In this document: positions 34,409-43,557 of the stretch, piece by piece
Layout: each line of letters opens with the position of its first letter
Numbering within the stretch: the first letter of the stretch is position 1
Source: Pseudonocardia sp. HH130629-09
Lineage (GTDB): Bacteria > Actinomycetota > Actinomycetes > Mycobacteriales > Pseudonocardiaceae
Assembly (NCBI RefSeq): GCF_001294645.1
Contig: NZ_CP011868.1
Coordinates: forward strand, 3,906,001 to 3,970,000
Length of the DNA: 64,000 bases
Direction of reading: 5' to 3'
Made by a program: the position numbers and the translations under genes
The notes under the pieces: model-generated
The model's input: only the letters and a program-made list of their open reading frames with translations
Told to the model about the DNA's origin: nothing
Databases searched by the model: none

Positions 34409-35932
34409 ATGAAGATCGCCGTCGTCGGGGCCGGATTCGCCGGCCTCTCCTCCGCCAAGGTCCTGACCGGTTTCGGTCACGACGTCACCGTGTTCGAGAA
34501 GGCGCCGGACGTCGGCGGGGTGTGGAGCGCCAGCCGCCGCTATCCCGGCCTGACCACGCAGAACGACAAGGGCACCTACTCGCTGTCGGACTTCCCGATG
34601 CCGAAGCACTACCCGGAGTGGCCGTCCGGCCAGCAGGTGCAGGAGTACCTGGAGTCCTACGCCCGCCACTTCGGCATCCGCGACGCGGTGCGCACCGACA
34701 CCGAGGTGCTCTCCGCCGAGCCGCGCGAGGGCGGCGGCTGGACCGTCACCACCGCGGGCGCGGCCGCCGGGGTGGGCGAGTTCGACCACCTCGTCGTCGC
34801 GAACGGGATCTTCTCCGAGCCGTTCCTGCCGCCGCTGCCCGGCACCGAGGAGTACCGCGCCGCGGGCGGGCGGTACTGCGCGCCGTCGGACTTCACCGAC
34901 ATCGACGACGCCCGCGACCGCGACGTCGTGATCGGCTACGGCAAGTCCGGCTGCGACGTGGCGGTGGCCCTGAACAGCGTGTCGCGCACGACCACCGTGG
35001 TGGCCCGCGAGCTGCTGTGGAAGATGCCCCGCCGGATCGGCGGTGCCCTGAACTACAAGTACCTGCTGCTCACCCGGCTCGGCGAGGGCCTGTTCCGCTA
35101 CGCCCACCTCGCCGGCTTCGAGAAGTTCCTGCACGGCCCGGGCAAGGGCGTGCGCAACGGCATGATGTCGAGCCTGCAGGGCCAGATCGTGCGCCAGCTC
35201 GGGCTGCAGAAGCTGGGCCTGGTGCCGGGCGGGTCGCTGGAGGACATCGCGCGCTCCACGGTGTCGCTGGCCACCGACGGCTTCTACGAGGCCGTCGCCG
35301 ACGGCTCGATCACCGTCCACCGCGACACGCTCATCAGCGCGCTCGGTGCCCGCGACGGCAGGCCCGTCGCGATCCTGTCCGACGGCACCGAGGTCCCGGC
35401 CGACGTGGTCGTCGCGGCGACGGGGTTCCACCAGCGGGTGCCGTTCCTCTCCCAGGACGTGCGGGACCGGCTGGTCGACGAGCGCGGCAACTTCGAGCTC
35501 TACCGCCAGATCCACCCGCACACCGTGGCGGACCTGAGCTTCTGCGGGTACAACTCCTCGTTCCTGTCCCCGCTGTCGGCCGAGGTCGCGGCGCTGTGGA
35601 TCGGGGTGCACCTGGCGGGCGGGATCGATCTGCCGTCGGTGGAGCAGCGGCGCGCCTTCGTGCAGGAGCGGCTGCGGTGGATGGAGGAGCGCACCGAGGG
35701 CAAGCACGCCCGCGGTACGAACATCATCCCGTTCTCGCTGCACAACATCGACGAGATGCTCTCGGACCTGGGCGCCGGCATCGGACGGCGCCGCCGCCTG
35801 GCCGAGTGGCTGCTCCCGGTCGACCCCGGTGCGTACGCCCGGATCACCGCCGAGCTGACCGCCCGGCACGCCCCGCTCACTGCGGCCGGGGCGGACCGGC
35901 GGACGGGGGCCCCGCTGCGGGCCGCCGGGTGA
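34409..35932 (+). CDS. Flavin-containing (Baeyer-Villiger-like) monooxygenase
   Basis: 507 residues. FAD motif VVGAGFAGLSSAKVL at the N-terminus, NAD(P)H motif VIGYGKSGCDVAVAL near residue 172, and VVAATGFHQRVPFL near the C-terminal third. The fold is the class B FMO/BVMO type, although a canonical FxGxxxHxxxWP fingerprint is not evident. Operon partner of the preceding SDR. It may oxygenate a ketone or an aromatic side chain; the exact reaction is open. Confidence 0.88.
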   Translation: MKIAVVGAGFAGLSSAKVLTGFGHDVTVFEKAPDVGGVWSASRRYPGLTTQNDKGTYSLSDFPMPKHYPEWPSGQQVQEYLESYARHFGIRDAVRTDTEVLSAEPREGGGWTVTTAGAAAGVGEFDHLVVANGIFSEPFLPPLPGTEEYRAAGGRYCAPSDFTDIDDARDRDVVIGYGKSGCDVAVALNSVSRTTTVVARELLWKMPRRIGGALNYKYLLLTRLGEGLFRYAHLAGFEKFLHGPGKGVRNGMMSSLQGQIVRQLGLQKLGLVPGGSLEDIARSTVSLATDGFYEAVADGSITVHRDTLISALGARDGRPVAILSDGTEVPADVVVAATGFHQRVPFLSQDVRDRLVDERGNFELYRQIHPHTVADLSFCGYNSSFLSPLSAEVAALWIGVHLAGGIDLPSVEQRRAFVQERLRWMEERTEGKHARGTNIIPFSLHNIDEMLSDLGAGIGRRRRLAEWLLPVDPGAYARITAELTARHAPLTAAGADRRTGAPLRAAG

Positions 35933-36096
35933 CGAGCACCGCTCCCCGGCGACGCGCCGCACCGTCCCTCCCGGACGGTGCGGCGCGTCGCCGCGTTGCG
36001 GGGGCCGACCCGACCACCGCCCTGACCACCGCACCGACACCCCGCCGTCGGCCCGGCGCGCGGCCCGGCCGACGCTCGCGGCCGTACGATGCCGAC

Positions 36097-36936
36097 GTGA
36101 CGACCGTCGCCGAACCGGAGGAGATCCTCGCGCCCGTCCCGCCGCGCCGGCTGATCGTGTCGGTGTACGGGCTCTACGCCCGCGAACGCGGCGGCGCCCT
36201 GTCGGTGTCGTCGCTGGTGCGCCTGCTCGGCGGGCTCGGGGTCGACGGCCAGGCCGTGCGCTCGGCGGTGTCGAGGCTGAAGCGGCGTGGTCTGCTGGAG
36301 CCGCAGAAGGTCGGCGGCGCCGCCGGGTACCGGCTGTCGGCCGCGCTGGCCGACGTGCTCGCCGAGGGCGACGAGCGGATCTTCTCCCGGCGCCGCGCCG
36401 GTGCCGGGGAGGGCTGGATGCTGGTGGCCTTCTCGGTGCCCGAATCGGCCCGTGACCAGCGTCATCAGCTGCGCAGCCTGCTGATCCGGCTCGGCCTGGG
36501 CACCGTGGCTCCCGGCCTGTGGGTCGCGCCGGCGCACCTGGAGGCCGAGGTCTCGCACGCGCTGGACCGCGCCGGTCTGCGCGGGTACACCGAGCTGTTC
36601 CGCAGCCGGCACGTCGCCGGACGCCCACTGCGCGAGACCGTCGCGTCCTGGTGGGACCTCGACGCCCTCGCCGCGCAGTACTCGGCGTTCGTCGCCCGCC
36701 ACGAGCCGGTGCTGCGCGCCTGGCGCGACGCCGACGGCACCGCCGAGCAGGCCTTCGCCGACTACGTGACGCTGGTGACCGTCTGGCGACGCCTCCCCTA
36801 CCTCGACCCGGGCCTGCCGCTGGAGGCGCTGCCCGAGAACTGGGTCGGCGACCGCGCCGAGGACCTGTTCGGCGACCTGCGGGCCCGCCTGGCCGGCCCG
36901 GCACGGGAGCACGTCAGCAGCGTCCTGGACTCCTGA
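36097..36936 (+). CDS. PaaX-family transcriptional repressor
   Basis: 279 residues from GTG. The N-terminal winged helix (LIVSVYGLYARERGGALSVSSLVRLLGGLGV, SAVSRLKRRGLLEPQ) and the central PaaX domain (EGWMLVAFSVPESARDQRHQLRSLLIRLGLG) are clear, with the C-terminal PaaX_C part WRRLPYLDPGLPLEALPENWVG. PaaX proteins are released from DNA by aryl-CoA thioesters such as phenylacetyl-CoA. It follows the FMO gene after 164 bp and lies near an aryl-CoA ligase and aryl-CoA monooxygenase, which could provide its ligand. Confidence 0.92.
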   Translation: MTTVAEPEEILAPVPPRRLIVSVYGLYARERGGALSVSSLVRLLGGLGVDGQAVRSAVSRLKRRGLLEPQKVGGAAGYRLSAALADVLAEGDERIFSRRRAGAGEGWMLVAFSVPESARDQRHQLRSLLIRLGLGTVAPGLWVAPAHLEAEVSHALDRAGLRGYTELFRSRHVAGRPLRETVASWWDLDALAAQYSAFVARHEPVLRAWRDADGTAEQAFADYVTLVTVWRRLPYLDPGLPLEALPENWVGDRAEDLFGDLRARLAGPAREHVSSVLDS

Positions 36937-37103
36937 GCCTCCGGGAACCGCGCCGTGCGTCCGGCGGCCTGCGTGGGCAGCGCTGTCGCGCCCACCGGCC
37001 ACGGGCCCCGTGCGTCGCCGGAGCAGGGACGGACCGTCGCCCGGCAGGACGATCACGGGCAGGCGCCCGGCGGAGCGACCGCGCGGGCAGGAGGTCGAAC
37101 GAT

Positions 37104-37122
37104 TCGCTTACCCGGTAAGCGA
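37104..37122. promoter_or_regulatory. Isolated perfect palindrome in a convergent intergenic region
   Basis: TCGCTTACC-C-GGTAAGCGA, 9-bp arms around one base, is the only recognisable element in the 300-bp gap 36937-37236 between PaaX (plus) and RidA (minus). It looks like a TetR/GntR-type operator rather than a terminator (no long stem, low stability), yet no gene start is near. The remaining sequence of the gap shows nothing else. Confidence 0.5.
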
Positions 37123-37236
37123 GTTCACCGAACCCCCTGGTCCGGCACGCTCCACCCGGCCACGGAACACCTCCACCCACACCGGAGCGCCGGGCCCGGT
37201 GGTCCGGACCCGGCGCGCGCGGGCGGGTGGCCGCGG

Positions 37237-37650
37237 TCAGACCCGGCGCGCCGCGACCGCCTCGATCTCGATCAGGGCCTCGGGCTGCCACAGGGCGGTG
37301 ACACCGACGCCGGTCATCGCCGGGTAGGTCCGCCCGCACAGCTCCTTCCAGATCGCGCCGATCTCCCTGCCGCGGGCCTGGTAGCCCGGCACGTCGAGCA
37401 GGTAGATCCGGACCGACAGCAGGTCAGCGGGCTCGGAGCCCGCCGCACGCAGGGCGGTGATCACGTTGGTCAGGGCCTGCCGGAACTGGTGGACGATGTC
37501 GCCGTCGACGATCGTGCCGGTCGCGTCCATCGCGGTCTGGCCGGAGAGGTGCACGGTGTCGCCGTGCCGGACGGCGTGGGTGAAACCGGACGGCCTCGCG
37601 AGGGCGTCCGGGTTGATGAGCTCGACGTCGGATGCGGTGCCGGTGGTCAT
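37237..37650 (-). CDS. RidA / YjgF-family protein
   Basis: 137 residues from ATG. It has the trimeric RidA fold pattern: FTHAVRHGDTVHLSGQTAMD, a central RQALTNVITALRAAG, and the C-terminal YPAMTGVGVTALWQPEALIEIEAVA. The usual substrate-binding Arg of true imine deaminases is not obvious here, so it may belong to another Rid subgroup. It is the last gene of the minus-strand operon that starts with the CoA ligase. It could hydrolyse an enamine or imine from aminobenzoyl-CoA breakdown (inference). Confidence 0.87.
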   Translation of the reverse strand: MTTGTASDVELINPDALARPSGFTHAVRHGDTVHLSGQTAMDATGTIVDGDIVHQFRQALTNVITALRAAGSEPADLLSVRIYLLDVPGYQARGREIGAIWKELCGRTYPAMTGVGVTALWQPEALIEIEAVAARRV

Positions 37651-37651
37651 G

Positions 37652-39343
37652 TCAGTGCTTCCCCTTCTTCGACGGGACGGTGGTGGGCAGCCCGGCCCCG
37701 GACAGCTGCTGCCGCAGGGCGGCGCCGTCCTCGTCGGCCAGGGCGGCGGACCGCAGCCGGGCGAGCACCGCCGCGGCGTCGGCGCGGCCGCGCAGCTCGC
37801 CGGCGGCCCGGCAGAGCAGGGCGAAGCTGTCGTTGCCGTGGGCGTAGGTGGCGCCGTAGCCCTTGAGGACCTTCTGGCAGACGACGACCTCGGTGGCGAG
37901 GTCCGTGTCCTCGGCGGCGATCCCGAGCGCGAGCGCCGTCCACGCCTCGATCGCCTGCTGCTCCTCGACGAACCGCAGCGACCGCGGCCGCAGCGGACGC
38001 ATCCGCGCCATCGTCGCGAGCATCGCGTAGCCGGTCACCGAGGTGGTGTCGAGGACCATGCCCTCACGGGTGACCCGGTCGACGGTGCGGGTGAACGCCC
38101 GCGACCGGCGCAGCACCTTGCCGAGCCGGTACGGCAGCGTGTCGGTGATCTCCTCGGCCTGCGGGTGCAGGTACTCGCGCACCTGGGACAGCTGCGCCGA
38201 GGTCACCCGGGCCTCCTCACGGACCCGTTCGAGACGGCGCTTGCGGGTCTTCTGCAGGGCGACGTGGATCGTGTCCTGGTAACACATCCACAGTGCCAGG
38301 TGCCGGGCCGCCTCGGTGGTGAGGCGGGCGGCGCCGGCCCGGTCGGGGTCGACGGCGGCGAACGCGCGGACCCGGTCGAGGTAGCGGGCGGCGTAGTCGA
38401 GGTCCTGGTAGACCCCGGTCCGCACGAGCCCGTGCAGGACCGTGGACCGCGACGCGGCCGGCAGGTCGGCGACGGTGCGGGCGAGCGGCCGCAGGTCCTC
38501 CCCCACCAGGGACTCCGGGTCGGTCGCGGCGATGTCGTTGCGCCGCGCCTGCTCGCGCTCCTTGCGCTCCTCGGCGGAGACGGGGCGGGGCCCGATCGCG
38601 ATGTCGACGGTCGCCGGCGCGCGTGGCGCGGGCGGGGCGGGGGCGAGTGCGGCGGTGGCGGCGTCGAACCCGCCCGCGAACGCGGCCAGGCTCGGCTCGA
38701 CGCCCTTGCCGGCGTCGCGGATGGCCTGCTCGAAGCGGTCCCGGGAGAAGGGCAGCGCCCCCGACCCGGCGAGCGCCCCGAACAGCGCCGCGGAGATCAC
38801 GCTGCGGTGTTCCTCGGCGATCGCGGCGAAGTCCGCGGCGACCAGGTGCCGCGCGGCGCGGCCCGCCGCGGCGACGAGCTCGTCGGAGTCGACGCGGCCG
38901 TCACCGAGGTGCATCTTCTCGTCGATGGAGTAGACGCGGTTGGTCGAGGTGATCAGCGTGGTGCGGTCGGGGGTGGCGAAGCCGCGTTGCACGGCGCGAC
39001 CGCACTCCATCAGCTCCGAGGCGACGACGACGTCGACCTCGCCGGGCGTCGGGAACACCGACAGCACCGGCTCGGCCCGGCCCGCGCCGTCGGGCGAGTC
39101 GCTCTCGGGCAGCGGGGGGTGCAGCTCGGCGTAGTAGACGGTCGCCCCGGTCCGCTGGGCGACGCCGGCGACCGAGGTGGTCTGTGCGTGGTAGCCGGCG
39201 GCCTCGGCGACGGCGACGACCCAGTCGGCGAGCACCCCGCCGCCCTCGCCGCCCATCGCGAGGATCGCGAGGGTGATCGGGCGGTTCCCGGCGTACCAGG
39301 ACGCGGTGCCGGTCCGGGTCGGTGCGGGCATCACGGTGGGCAT
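37652..39343 (-). CDS. iorB: Indolepyruvate oxidoreductase subunit beta-like protein (with DUF6537-like C-terminus)
   Basis: 563 residues. Residues about 20-210 form the gamma/beta-type domain of 2-oxoacid:ferredoxin oxidoreductases (LAILAMGGEGGGVLADWVV, TSVAGVAQRTGATVYYAE, EHRSVISAALFGALAGSG). The large C-terminal part (LARTVADLPAASRSTVLHGLVR ... KVLKGYGATYAHG) is the extension typical of indolepyruvate oxidoreductases. The start overlaps the alpha gene stop (TGATG). Together they would convert an aryl-2-oxoacid to aryl-acetyl-CoA with ferredoxin. Confidence 0.86.
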   Translation of the reverse strand: MPTVMPAPTRTGTASWYAGNRPITLAILAMGGEGGGVLADWVVAVAEAAGYHAQTTSVAGVAQRTGATVYYAELHPPLPESDSPDGAGRAEPVLSVFPTPGEVDVVVASELMECGRAVQRGFATPDRTTLITSTNRVYSIDEKMHLGDGRVDSDELVAAAGRAARHLVAADFAAIAEEHRSVISAALFGALAGSGALPFSRDRFEQAIRDAGKGVEPSLAAFAGGFDAATAALAPAPPAPRAPATVDIAIGPRPVSAEERKEREQARRNDIAATDPESLVGEDLRPLARTVADLPAASRSTVLHGLVRTGVYQDLDYAARYLDRVRAFAAVDPDRAGAARLTTEAARHLALWMCYQDTIHVALQKTRKRRLERVREEARVTSAQLSQVREYLHPQAEEITDTLPYRLGKVLRRSRAFTRTVDRVTREGMVLDTTSVTGYAMLATMARMRPLRPRSLRFVEEQQAIEAWTALALGIAAEDTDLATEVVVCQKVLKGYGATYAHGNDSFALLCRAAGELRGRADAAAVLARLRSAALADEDGAALRQQLSGAGLPTTVPSKKGKH

Positions 39344-41511
39344 CAGGCTGCCTCCATCCGAGCGGCGCGGCGCTCCAGGCCACGTCCGACGAGGGTGATC
39401 CACCAGGACCGGACGCGGGCGCGGACCCGCTCGCCGGCCGTGGGGTTGTCGACGACGTCGGTGCGATAGAACGACGGGCACAGCACCGCCGCGTGGGCGT
39501 TGTTGCCGCAGACCCCGCACCCGACGCAGGAGTCGAGCACGGTCGCGATCGGGTCGGTGCGCAGCGGGTCCGGGTTGTCGGTGATCGTCAGCGACGGGCA
39601 GCCGGAGATCCGGATGCAGGCGTGGTCGCCGGTGCAGGTCTCCGGGTCGACGCCGAAGCGTTCGCGCACGACGCGCTCGCCGCGCTTGAGCCTGGCCGCG
39701 CGGTCCTTCTTGACCCGGCGCTGCCGGTTGAGCTGGCACTCCGACTGCATGACCAGCAGCTCGGGGCCGGGCTCCCTGCGGCGGAACGCCTTCAGGAAGG
39801 TGTCGCGGACGCGGGCCACGTCGTAGGTGTGGTCGATCGTGGTGGCGTTGGTGATGCCGAGCCCCCGGGCGGCCTTCTCGATGGGGTGCTTGGTCGAGCG
39901 GCGCTCCAGGTCTGCGTGGCTGGACAGCACGTCCTGCCCGCCGGTGGCGGCGGCGTAGTCGTTGTCGACGACCACCATGACCTGGTCGGACTTGTTGAAC
40001 ACCGCGTTCCCGACGCCGGACACGAGCCCGTTGTGCCAGAAGCCGCCGTCGCCCATGATCGACACGGGCCGCTTCTCGGCACCGCCGCCGGCCAGCGCGG
40101 ACGAGCCCGCGGCGCCCATGCCGTAGCCCATCGTCGTCGCGCCCAGGTCGAACGGGGCATTGATGGCGAACAGGTGGCAGCCGATGTCGGCGGAGATCTG
40201 GTGCTGCCCGGTCTCGCGCTCGGCGAGCTTGAGGCCGGAGAAGATCGGGCGCTCCGGGCAGCCGGTGCACAGGCCCGGCGGGCGCGGGCGCACGACCTCG
40301 GCGGCGACCCGTGGCGCGAACGGGCTCGCCGGGTCGGCCGGGTCGCGCAGCAGCGACGGCCGGTGGGTGACGACGTCGGGGGCGTACTTGCCGAGGAACT
40401 GGTCCAGTCCGCGGGTGATGACCTGGGCGGTGTACTCGCCGCCCGCGGCCAGCATGTCCTTGCCGTGCAGCACGGTCGGGACGTCGGCACGGCGCAGGAT
40501 GGCGTGCAGGTTCTGCTCGATGTAGTCGGGCTGCCCCTCCTCGACCATGATCACGGCGCGCTTGCCGGCGCAGAACTCGACGATCTCGGAGTCGACGACC
40601 GGGTAGGTCACGTTCATGACGTAGGTCGGGACGCGGGTGCGGCCGAGCGTGTCGGAGGCACCGAGCAGCTCCATCGACCGGTTCAGGGTGTTGTACAGCC
40701 CGCCCTGGACGATGATGCCCACGTCGGAGGCGGTGCCGTCACCGGGGAACAGCTCGTTGAGTCCGTGCTCCCGGATGAACTCGACCGCCCGGGGCCAGCG
40801 GTCCTCCAGCTTCTCCCGCTCGTGGGCGAACGACGCGGGCGGCAGCACGATCCGGTCGACGCTGCGCCGCGGGGCGTCCGCGGCCTGGGCGACGGTCATC
40901 GGCGGCCGCACGTTGTCCTTGGCGACGAACCCGCCGTGCAGGTGGCAGGACCGCAGCCGCAGCTCCAGGAAGACCGGGGTGTTCGACGCCTCGGACAGCG
41001 CGAACCCGGATTCCACCGCGTTCACGATCGCGGTCGTGTCGGCGCGCGGGTCGAGCAGCCACATCTGCGACTTCATCGCGAACGCGTGCACCCGCTCCTG
41101 CATGATCGAGGAGCCCTCGCCGTAGTCCTCGCCGAGGATCACCAGCGCACCACCGGTGACCCCGCCCGAGGCGAGGTTGGCCAGGGCGTCGGAGGCGACG
41201 TTCGTGCCGACCGGGGACTTGAAGGTGATCGCGCCGCGCAGCGGGTGGTGCACCGACGCGGCCAGCATGGCCGCGGCCGTCGCCTCGGAGGCGGAGTTCT
41301 CGAACCGGACGTCGAGCTCGTCGAGGATCTCGCGGGCGTCGCCGAGGACGTCCATGAGGTGCGAGATCGGCGCGCCCTGGTAGCCGCCGACGTAGGCGAC
41401 GCCGGACTGCAGCAGCGCCTTCGTCACGGCCAGGATGCCTTCGACGTGCAGCGTCTCGCCGGCACCGGCGCGCAGCTTCTGCACCTCGGCGGCGAAGGAC
41501 CGTTCGGCCAT
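39343..41511 (-). CDS. iorA: Indolepyruvate:ferredoxin oxidoreductase subunit alpha
   Basis: 722 residues from ATG with GAGGACGG upstream. N-terminal pyrimidine-binding domain (GGYQGAPISHLMDVLGDA, FENSASEATAAAMLAA), central TPP domain (CTGCPERPIFSGLK, SIMGDGGFWHNGL, VDNDYAAATGGQD) and C-terminal ferredoxin-like cluster region (CTGDHACIRISGCPSLTI, DSCVGCGVCGNNAHAAVLCPSF). It oxidatively decarboxylates indolepyruvate or other arylpyruvates to the CoA thioester. A longer His-rich N-terminal reading is rejected for lack of homology. Confidence 0.92.
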   Translation of the reverse strand: MAERSFAAEVQKLRAGAGETLHVEGILAVTKALLQSGVAYVGGYQGAPISHLMDVLGDAREILDELDVRFENSASEATAAAMLAASVHHPLRGAITFKSPVGTNVASDALANLASGGVTGGALVILGEDYGEGSSIMQERVHAFAMKSQMWLLDPRADTTAIVNAVESGFALSEASNTPVFLELRLRSCHLHGGFVAKDNVRPPMTVAQAADAPRRSVDRIVLPPASFAHEREKLEDRWPRAVEFIREHGLNELFPGDGTASDVGIIVQGGLYNTLNRSMELLGASDTLGRTRVPTYVMNVTYPVVDSEIVEFCAGKRAVIMVEEGQPDYIEQNLHAILRRADVPTVLHGKDMLAAGGEYTAQVITRGLDQFLGKYAPDVVTHRPSLLRDPADPASPFAPRVAAEVVRPRPPGLCTGCPERPIFSGLKLAERETGQHQISADIGCHLFAINAPFDLGATTMGYGMGAAGSSALAGGGAEKRPVSIMGDGGFWHNGLVSGVGNAVFNKSDQVMVVVDNDYAAATGGQDVLSSHADLERRSTKHPIEKAARGLGITNATTIDHTYDVARVRDTFLKAFRRREPGPELLVMQSECQLNRQRRVKKDRAARLKRGERVVRERFGVDPETCTGDHACIRISGCPSLTITDNPDPLRTDPIATVLDSCVGCGVCGNNAHAAVLCPSFYRTDVVDNPTAGERVRARVRSWWITLVGRGLERRAARMEAA

Positions 41512-41643
41512 GGCCGTCCTCTCGTCGTGGTGGTCGTGGTGGTGGGTGTGGTCGTCAGGACCGACGCTAGGCATCGGATCGCGCGGCGCCTATCCCGTGG
41601 ACGTGGTCCCTGTCCGATCGGCGCCGCGGGGCGGGTACGGCGG

Positions 41644-41940
41644 TCAGACGTCCACGTCGGTCAGGTGCTCGAAGCGCAGGCCGAGGTCGGTGACGGCGAC
41701 GGCGACCGGGGCGAGCGCGGCGCGCAGGTTCGCCGCGACGCAGGGCGAGAGGTCGTCGCGGCGCAGCGCGGCGACGATCCGGTCGTAGACGTCGAGCAGG
41801 GCCTGCTCGGCGTCGTCGAGCGGGACACCGAGCAGGTCCGTCGCCCGGTCGGCGGCGGCGCGCGGGGCGGACGGCACGGTGGTCGTGGCGGTGGTCGTGG
41901 CGGTGGTCGTGGCGGTGGTCGTGGTGGTGGTCGTGCTCAT
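41644..41940 (-). CDS. Hypothetical protein with poly-Thr N-terminal repeat
   Basis: 98 residues. Residues 3-21 are a Thr/Ala run coded by an ACC-rich 18-bp repeat (on the plus strand, GGTGGTCGTGGC-like units at 41879-41938), which is probably length-variable. The remainder (LLGVPLDDAEQALLDVYDRIVAALRRDDLSPCVAANLRAALAPVAVAVTDLG) is a compact helical domain with one Cys. It lies between the CoA ligase and the oxidoreductase genes in the same direction, so it may be a small accessory subunit. No family recognised. Confidence 0.65.
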   Translation of the reverse strand: MSTTTTTTTATTTATTTATTTVPSAPRAAADRATDLLGVPLDDAEQALLDVYDRIVAALRRDDLSPCVAANLRAALAPVAVAVTDLGLRFEHLTDVDV

Positions 41941-41988
41941 GGCGGGCTCCTCGCAGGTCGGGTCGGGTCGGGTCGGCGGTGGGCCCGG

Positions 41989-43317
41989 TCAGACGGCCGG
42001 ACGCAGGTCGGTGAGCCGCTTGGCCTTCAGCTCGAAGCGGGGCAGCTCCCCGGTCGCGGCGCGGCGGACGTGGAAGCGCAGGCCCTCGTGCGCGTCGGCC
42101 AGCTCGGCACCGACCCGCCCGGACAGCAGATCCCACGCGGTGTCGTCGACGGTCGGGGCGGGCTCGAGCAACAGCTCGATCTCGTCGCGGTCGCCGGGGC
42201 GGGAGATGCGGATCTGGAACTCCTCGATCCCGTCGAAGCCGCGGACGATGGCCTCGACGGCGCCGGGGTAGACGTTGGTGCCGCGGACGAGCTTCATGTC
42301 GTCGACCCGGCCGACGATCCCGCCCTGGTACAGGTCCCAGGTGCGACCGGAGGTCGTCGCCGTGCCGGGGACCTTCACCACCAGGTCGGCGGTGCGGTAC
42401 CGCAGCAACGGGGTGGTCGAGCGCCCGAAGGAGGTGCAGACCCGCTCGCCGCGCTCGCCGTAGCCGACCTCGCGCCCGGTCTCGGGGTCGATCACCTCCT
42501 CCAGGAGGTGGTCCTCGATGACGTGGCAGCCGCCGGGCTGCTCGGCGGGGGTGAACATGACGATCGTCGACACCTCGGTCATGCCCGCGGTGTCGTAGGC
42601 CCGCGCGCCCCACTTCCGCTCGATCAGCGCCGTGGTCTCCGGGATCGACCCGGCGGGCTCGCCGGAGAGGATCACCCGGCGGACCGGGCCGTTCACCAGG
42701 TCGATGCCCAGCTCCTCGGCCTCGGCGGCCAGGCGCAGCGCGTAGGTCGGGGTGGACGCGACGACGGTCGCGCCGAAGTCGTGGATCTGGCGCACCCGCT
42801 GGGCGGTGGACTGCGCCCCGCCGGGGATGGTCAGCGCCCCGACCTTCTCCAGCCCGTTGTGCAGGCCCCAGAACCCGATGAACGAGCCGTAGCCGAACGC
42901 GACGTAGCCGACGTCGTGCGGGCGGACCCCGGCGCCCCACAGCGCGTAGCACCACATCTCCGCCGACCACGACCAGTCCTTGCGGGAGTCCAAGGCACGC
43001 AGCGGGGTGCGTCCGGAGGTGCCGGAGGTGGTGTGCAGCCGGATCGCCGACTCCGGCCCGGTGACCGGCAGCTCACCGAACGGCGGGTGCGCGTCCTGGG
43101 ACACCATCCACTCCTCGCGGGTGAGGAACGGGATGCGCGCCAGGTCGTCGCGGGTGCGGATCCGGTCCGGGTCGACGCCGGCGAGGGTGCGCCGGTAGTG
43201 CGGGCTTCGGTCCTTCGCCCAGGCCAGCACCCGGCGCAGCTTCGCGAGCTGCAGCTCGACGAGCTCCGCGCGCGGCATGAGCTCGGTCTTGGGGTTCCAG
43301 AACGGCTGCTCGGTCAC
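41989..43317 (-). CDS. PaaK-type phenylacetate/aryl-CoA ligase
   Basis: 442 residues from GTG. The AMP-binding motif is HTTSGTSGRTPL, followed by AYDTAGMTEVSTIVMF, RYRTADLVV and VGRVDDMKLVRGTNVYPGAVEA near the C-terminal domain, as in phenylacetate-CoA ligases. It forms an aryl-CoA from a free acid, ATP and CoA. Substrate could be phenylacetate, indoleacetate, anthranilate or salicylate. It heads the operon with the IorAB-like genes and RidA, divergent from the aryl-CoA monooxygenase operon. Confidence 0.9.
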   Translation of the reverse strand: MTEQPFWNPKTELMPRAELVELQLAKLRRVLAWAKDRSPHYRRTLAGVDPDRIRTRDDLARIPFLTREEWMVSQDAHPPFGELPVTGPESAIRLHTTSGTSGRTPLRALDSRKDWSWSAEMWCYALWGAGVRPHDVGYVAFGYGSFIGFWGLHNGLEKVGALTIPGGAQSTAQRVRQIHDFGATVVASTPTYALRLAAEAEELGIDLVNGPVRRVILSGEPAGSIPETTALIERKWGARAYDTAGMTEVSTIVMFTPAEQPGGCHVIEDHLLEEVIDPETGREVGYGERGERVCTSFGRSTTPLLRYRTADLVVKVPGTATTSGRTWDLYQGGIVGRVDDMKLVRGTNVYPGAVEAIVRGFDGIEEFQIRISRPGDRDEIELLLEPAPTVDDTAWDLLSGRVGAELADAHEGLRFHVRRAATGELPRFELKAKRLTDLRPAV

Positions 43318-43357
43318 GACGTCCCCTTCTCCCGGCGCAAGCCGTATATCGCTGACG

Positions 43358-43372
43358 TGACGACAGTCATCA
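43358..43372. promoter_or_regulatory. TGATGACNGTCATCA-like operator upstream of the CoA ligase
   Basis: TGACGACAGTCATCA (minus strand TGATGACTGTCGTCA) differs by one base from a perfect palindrome and shares TGATGACTG(T/C)C(G/A)TCACG with the site at 33559. A TATACG box (minus strand, about 43343-43348) lies between it and the ligase start, placing it near a -35 region. It lies in the divergent gap 43318-43557. Confidence 0.62.
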
Positions 43373-43557
43373 CAGCACGGAACAGCGACTTCCGACAACC
43401 CCCGTCACCGAGGCACCCGGGGAACGAGATCGGCACGTCATGGCGCGAAACGCGGACACTGTCCACCTGACGCAGATGGTCGCGACGCGCTTGCCGTGAC
43501 ACTGTTCATCGTGTTTCAGTGGTTTCCGTCAACGCAACGACACAACAGGAGGTCGGG

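Noticed and set aside
41512..41574. Longer start for the IorA-like protein adding a His-rich segment
   Set aside because: The extra residues come from a GTGGTC-type simple repeat and lack homology; the ATG at 41511 has a ribosome site and the family's normal N-terminus.
39322..43470. A 1382-residue open frame on the plus strand
   Set aside because: It lies antisense to the oxidoreductase and CoA ligase genes, has a low-complexity Arg/Gly/Val composition and no family motif; long antisense frames are expected at this GC content.
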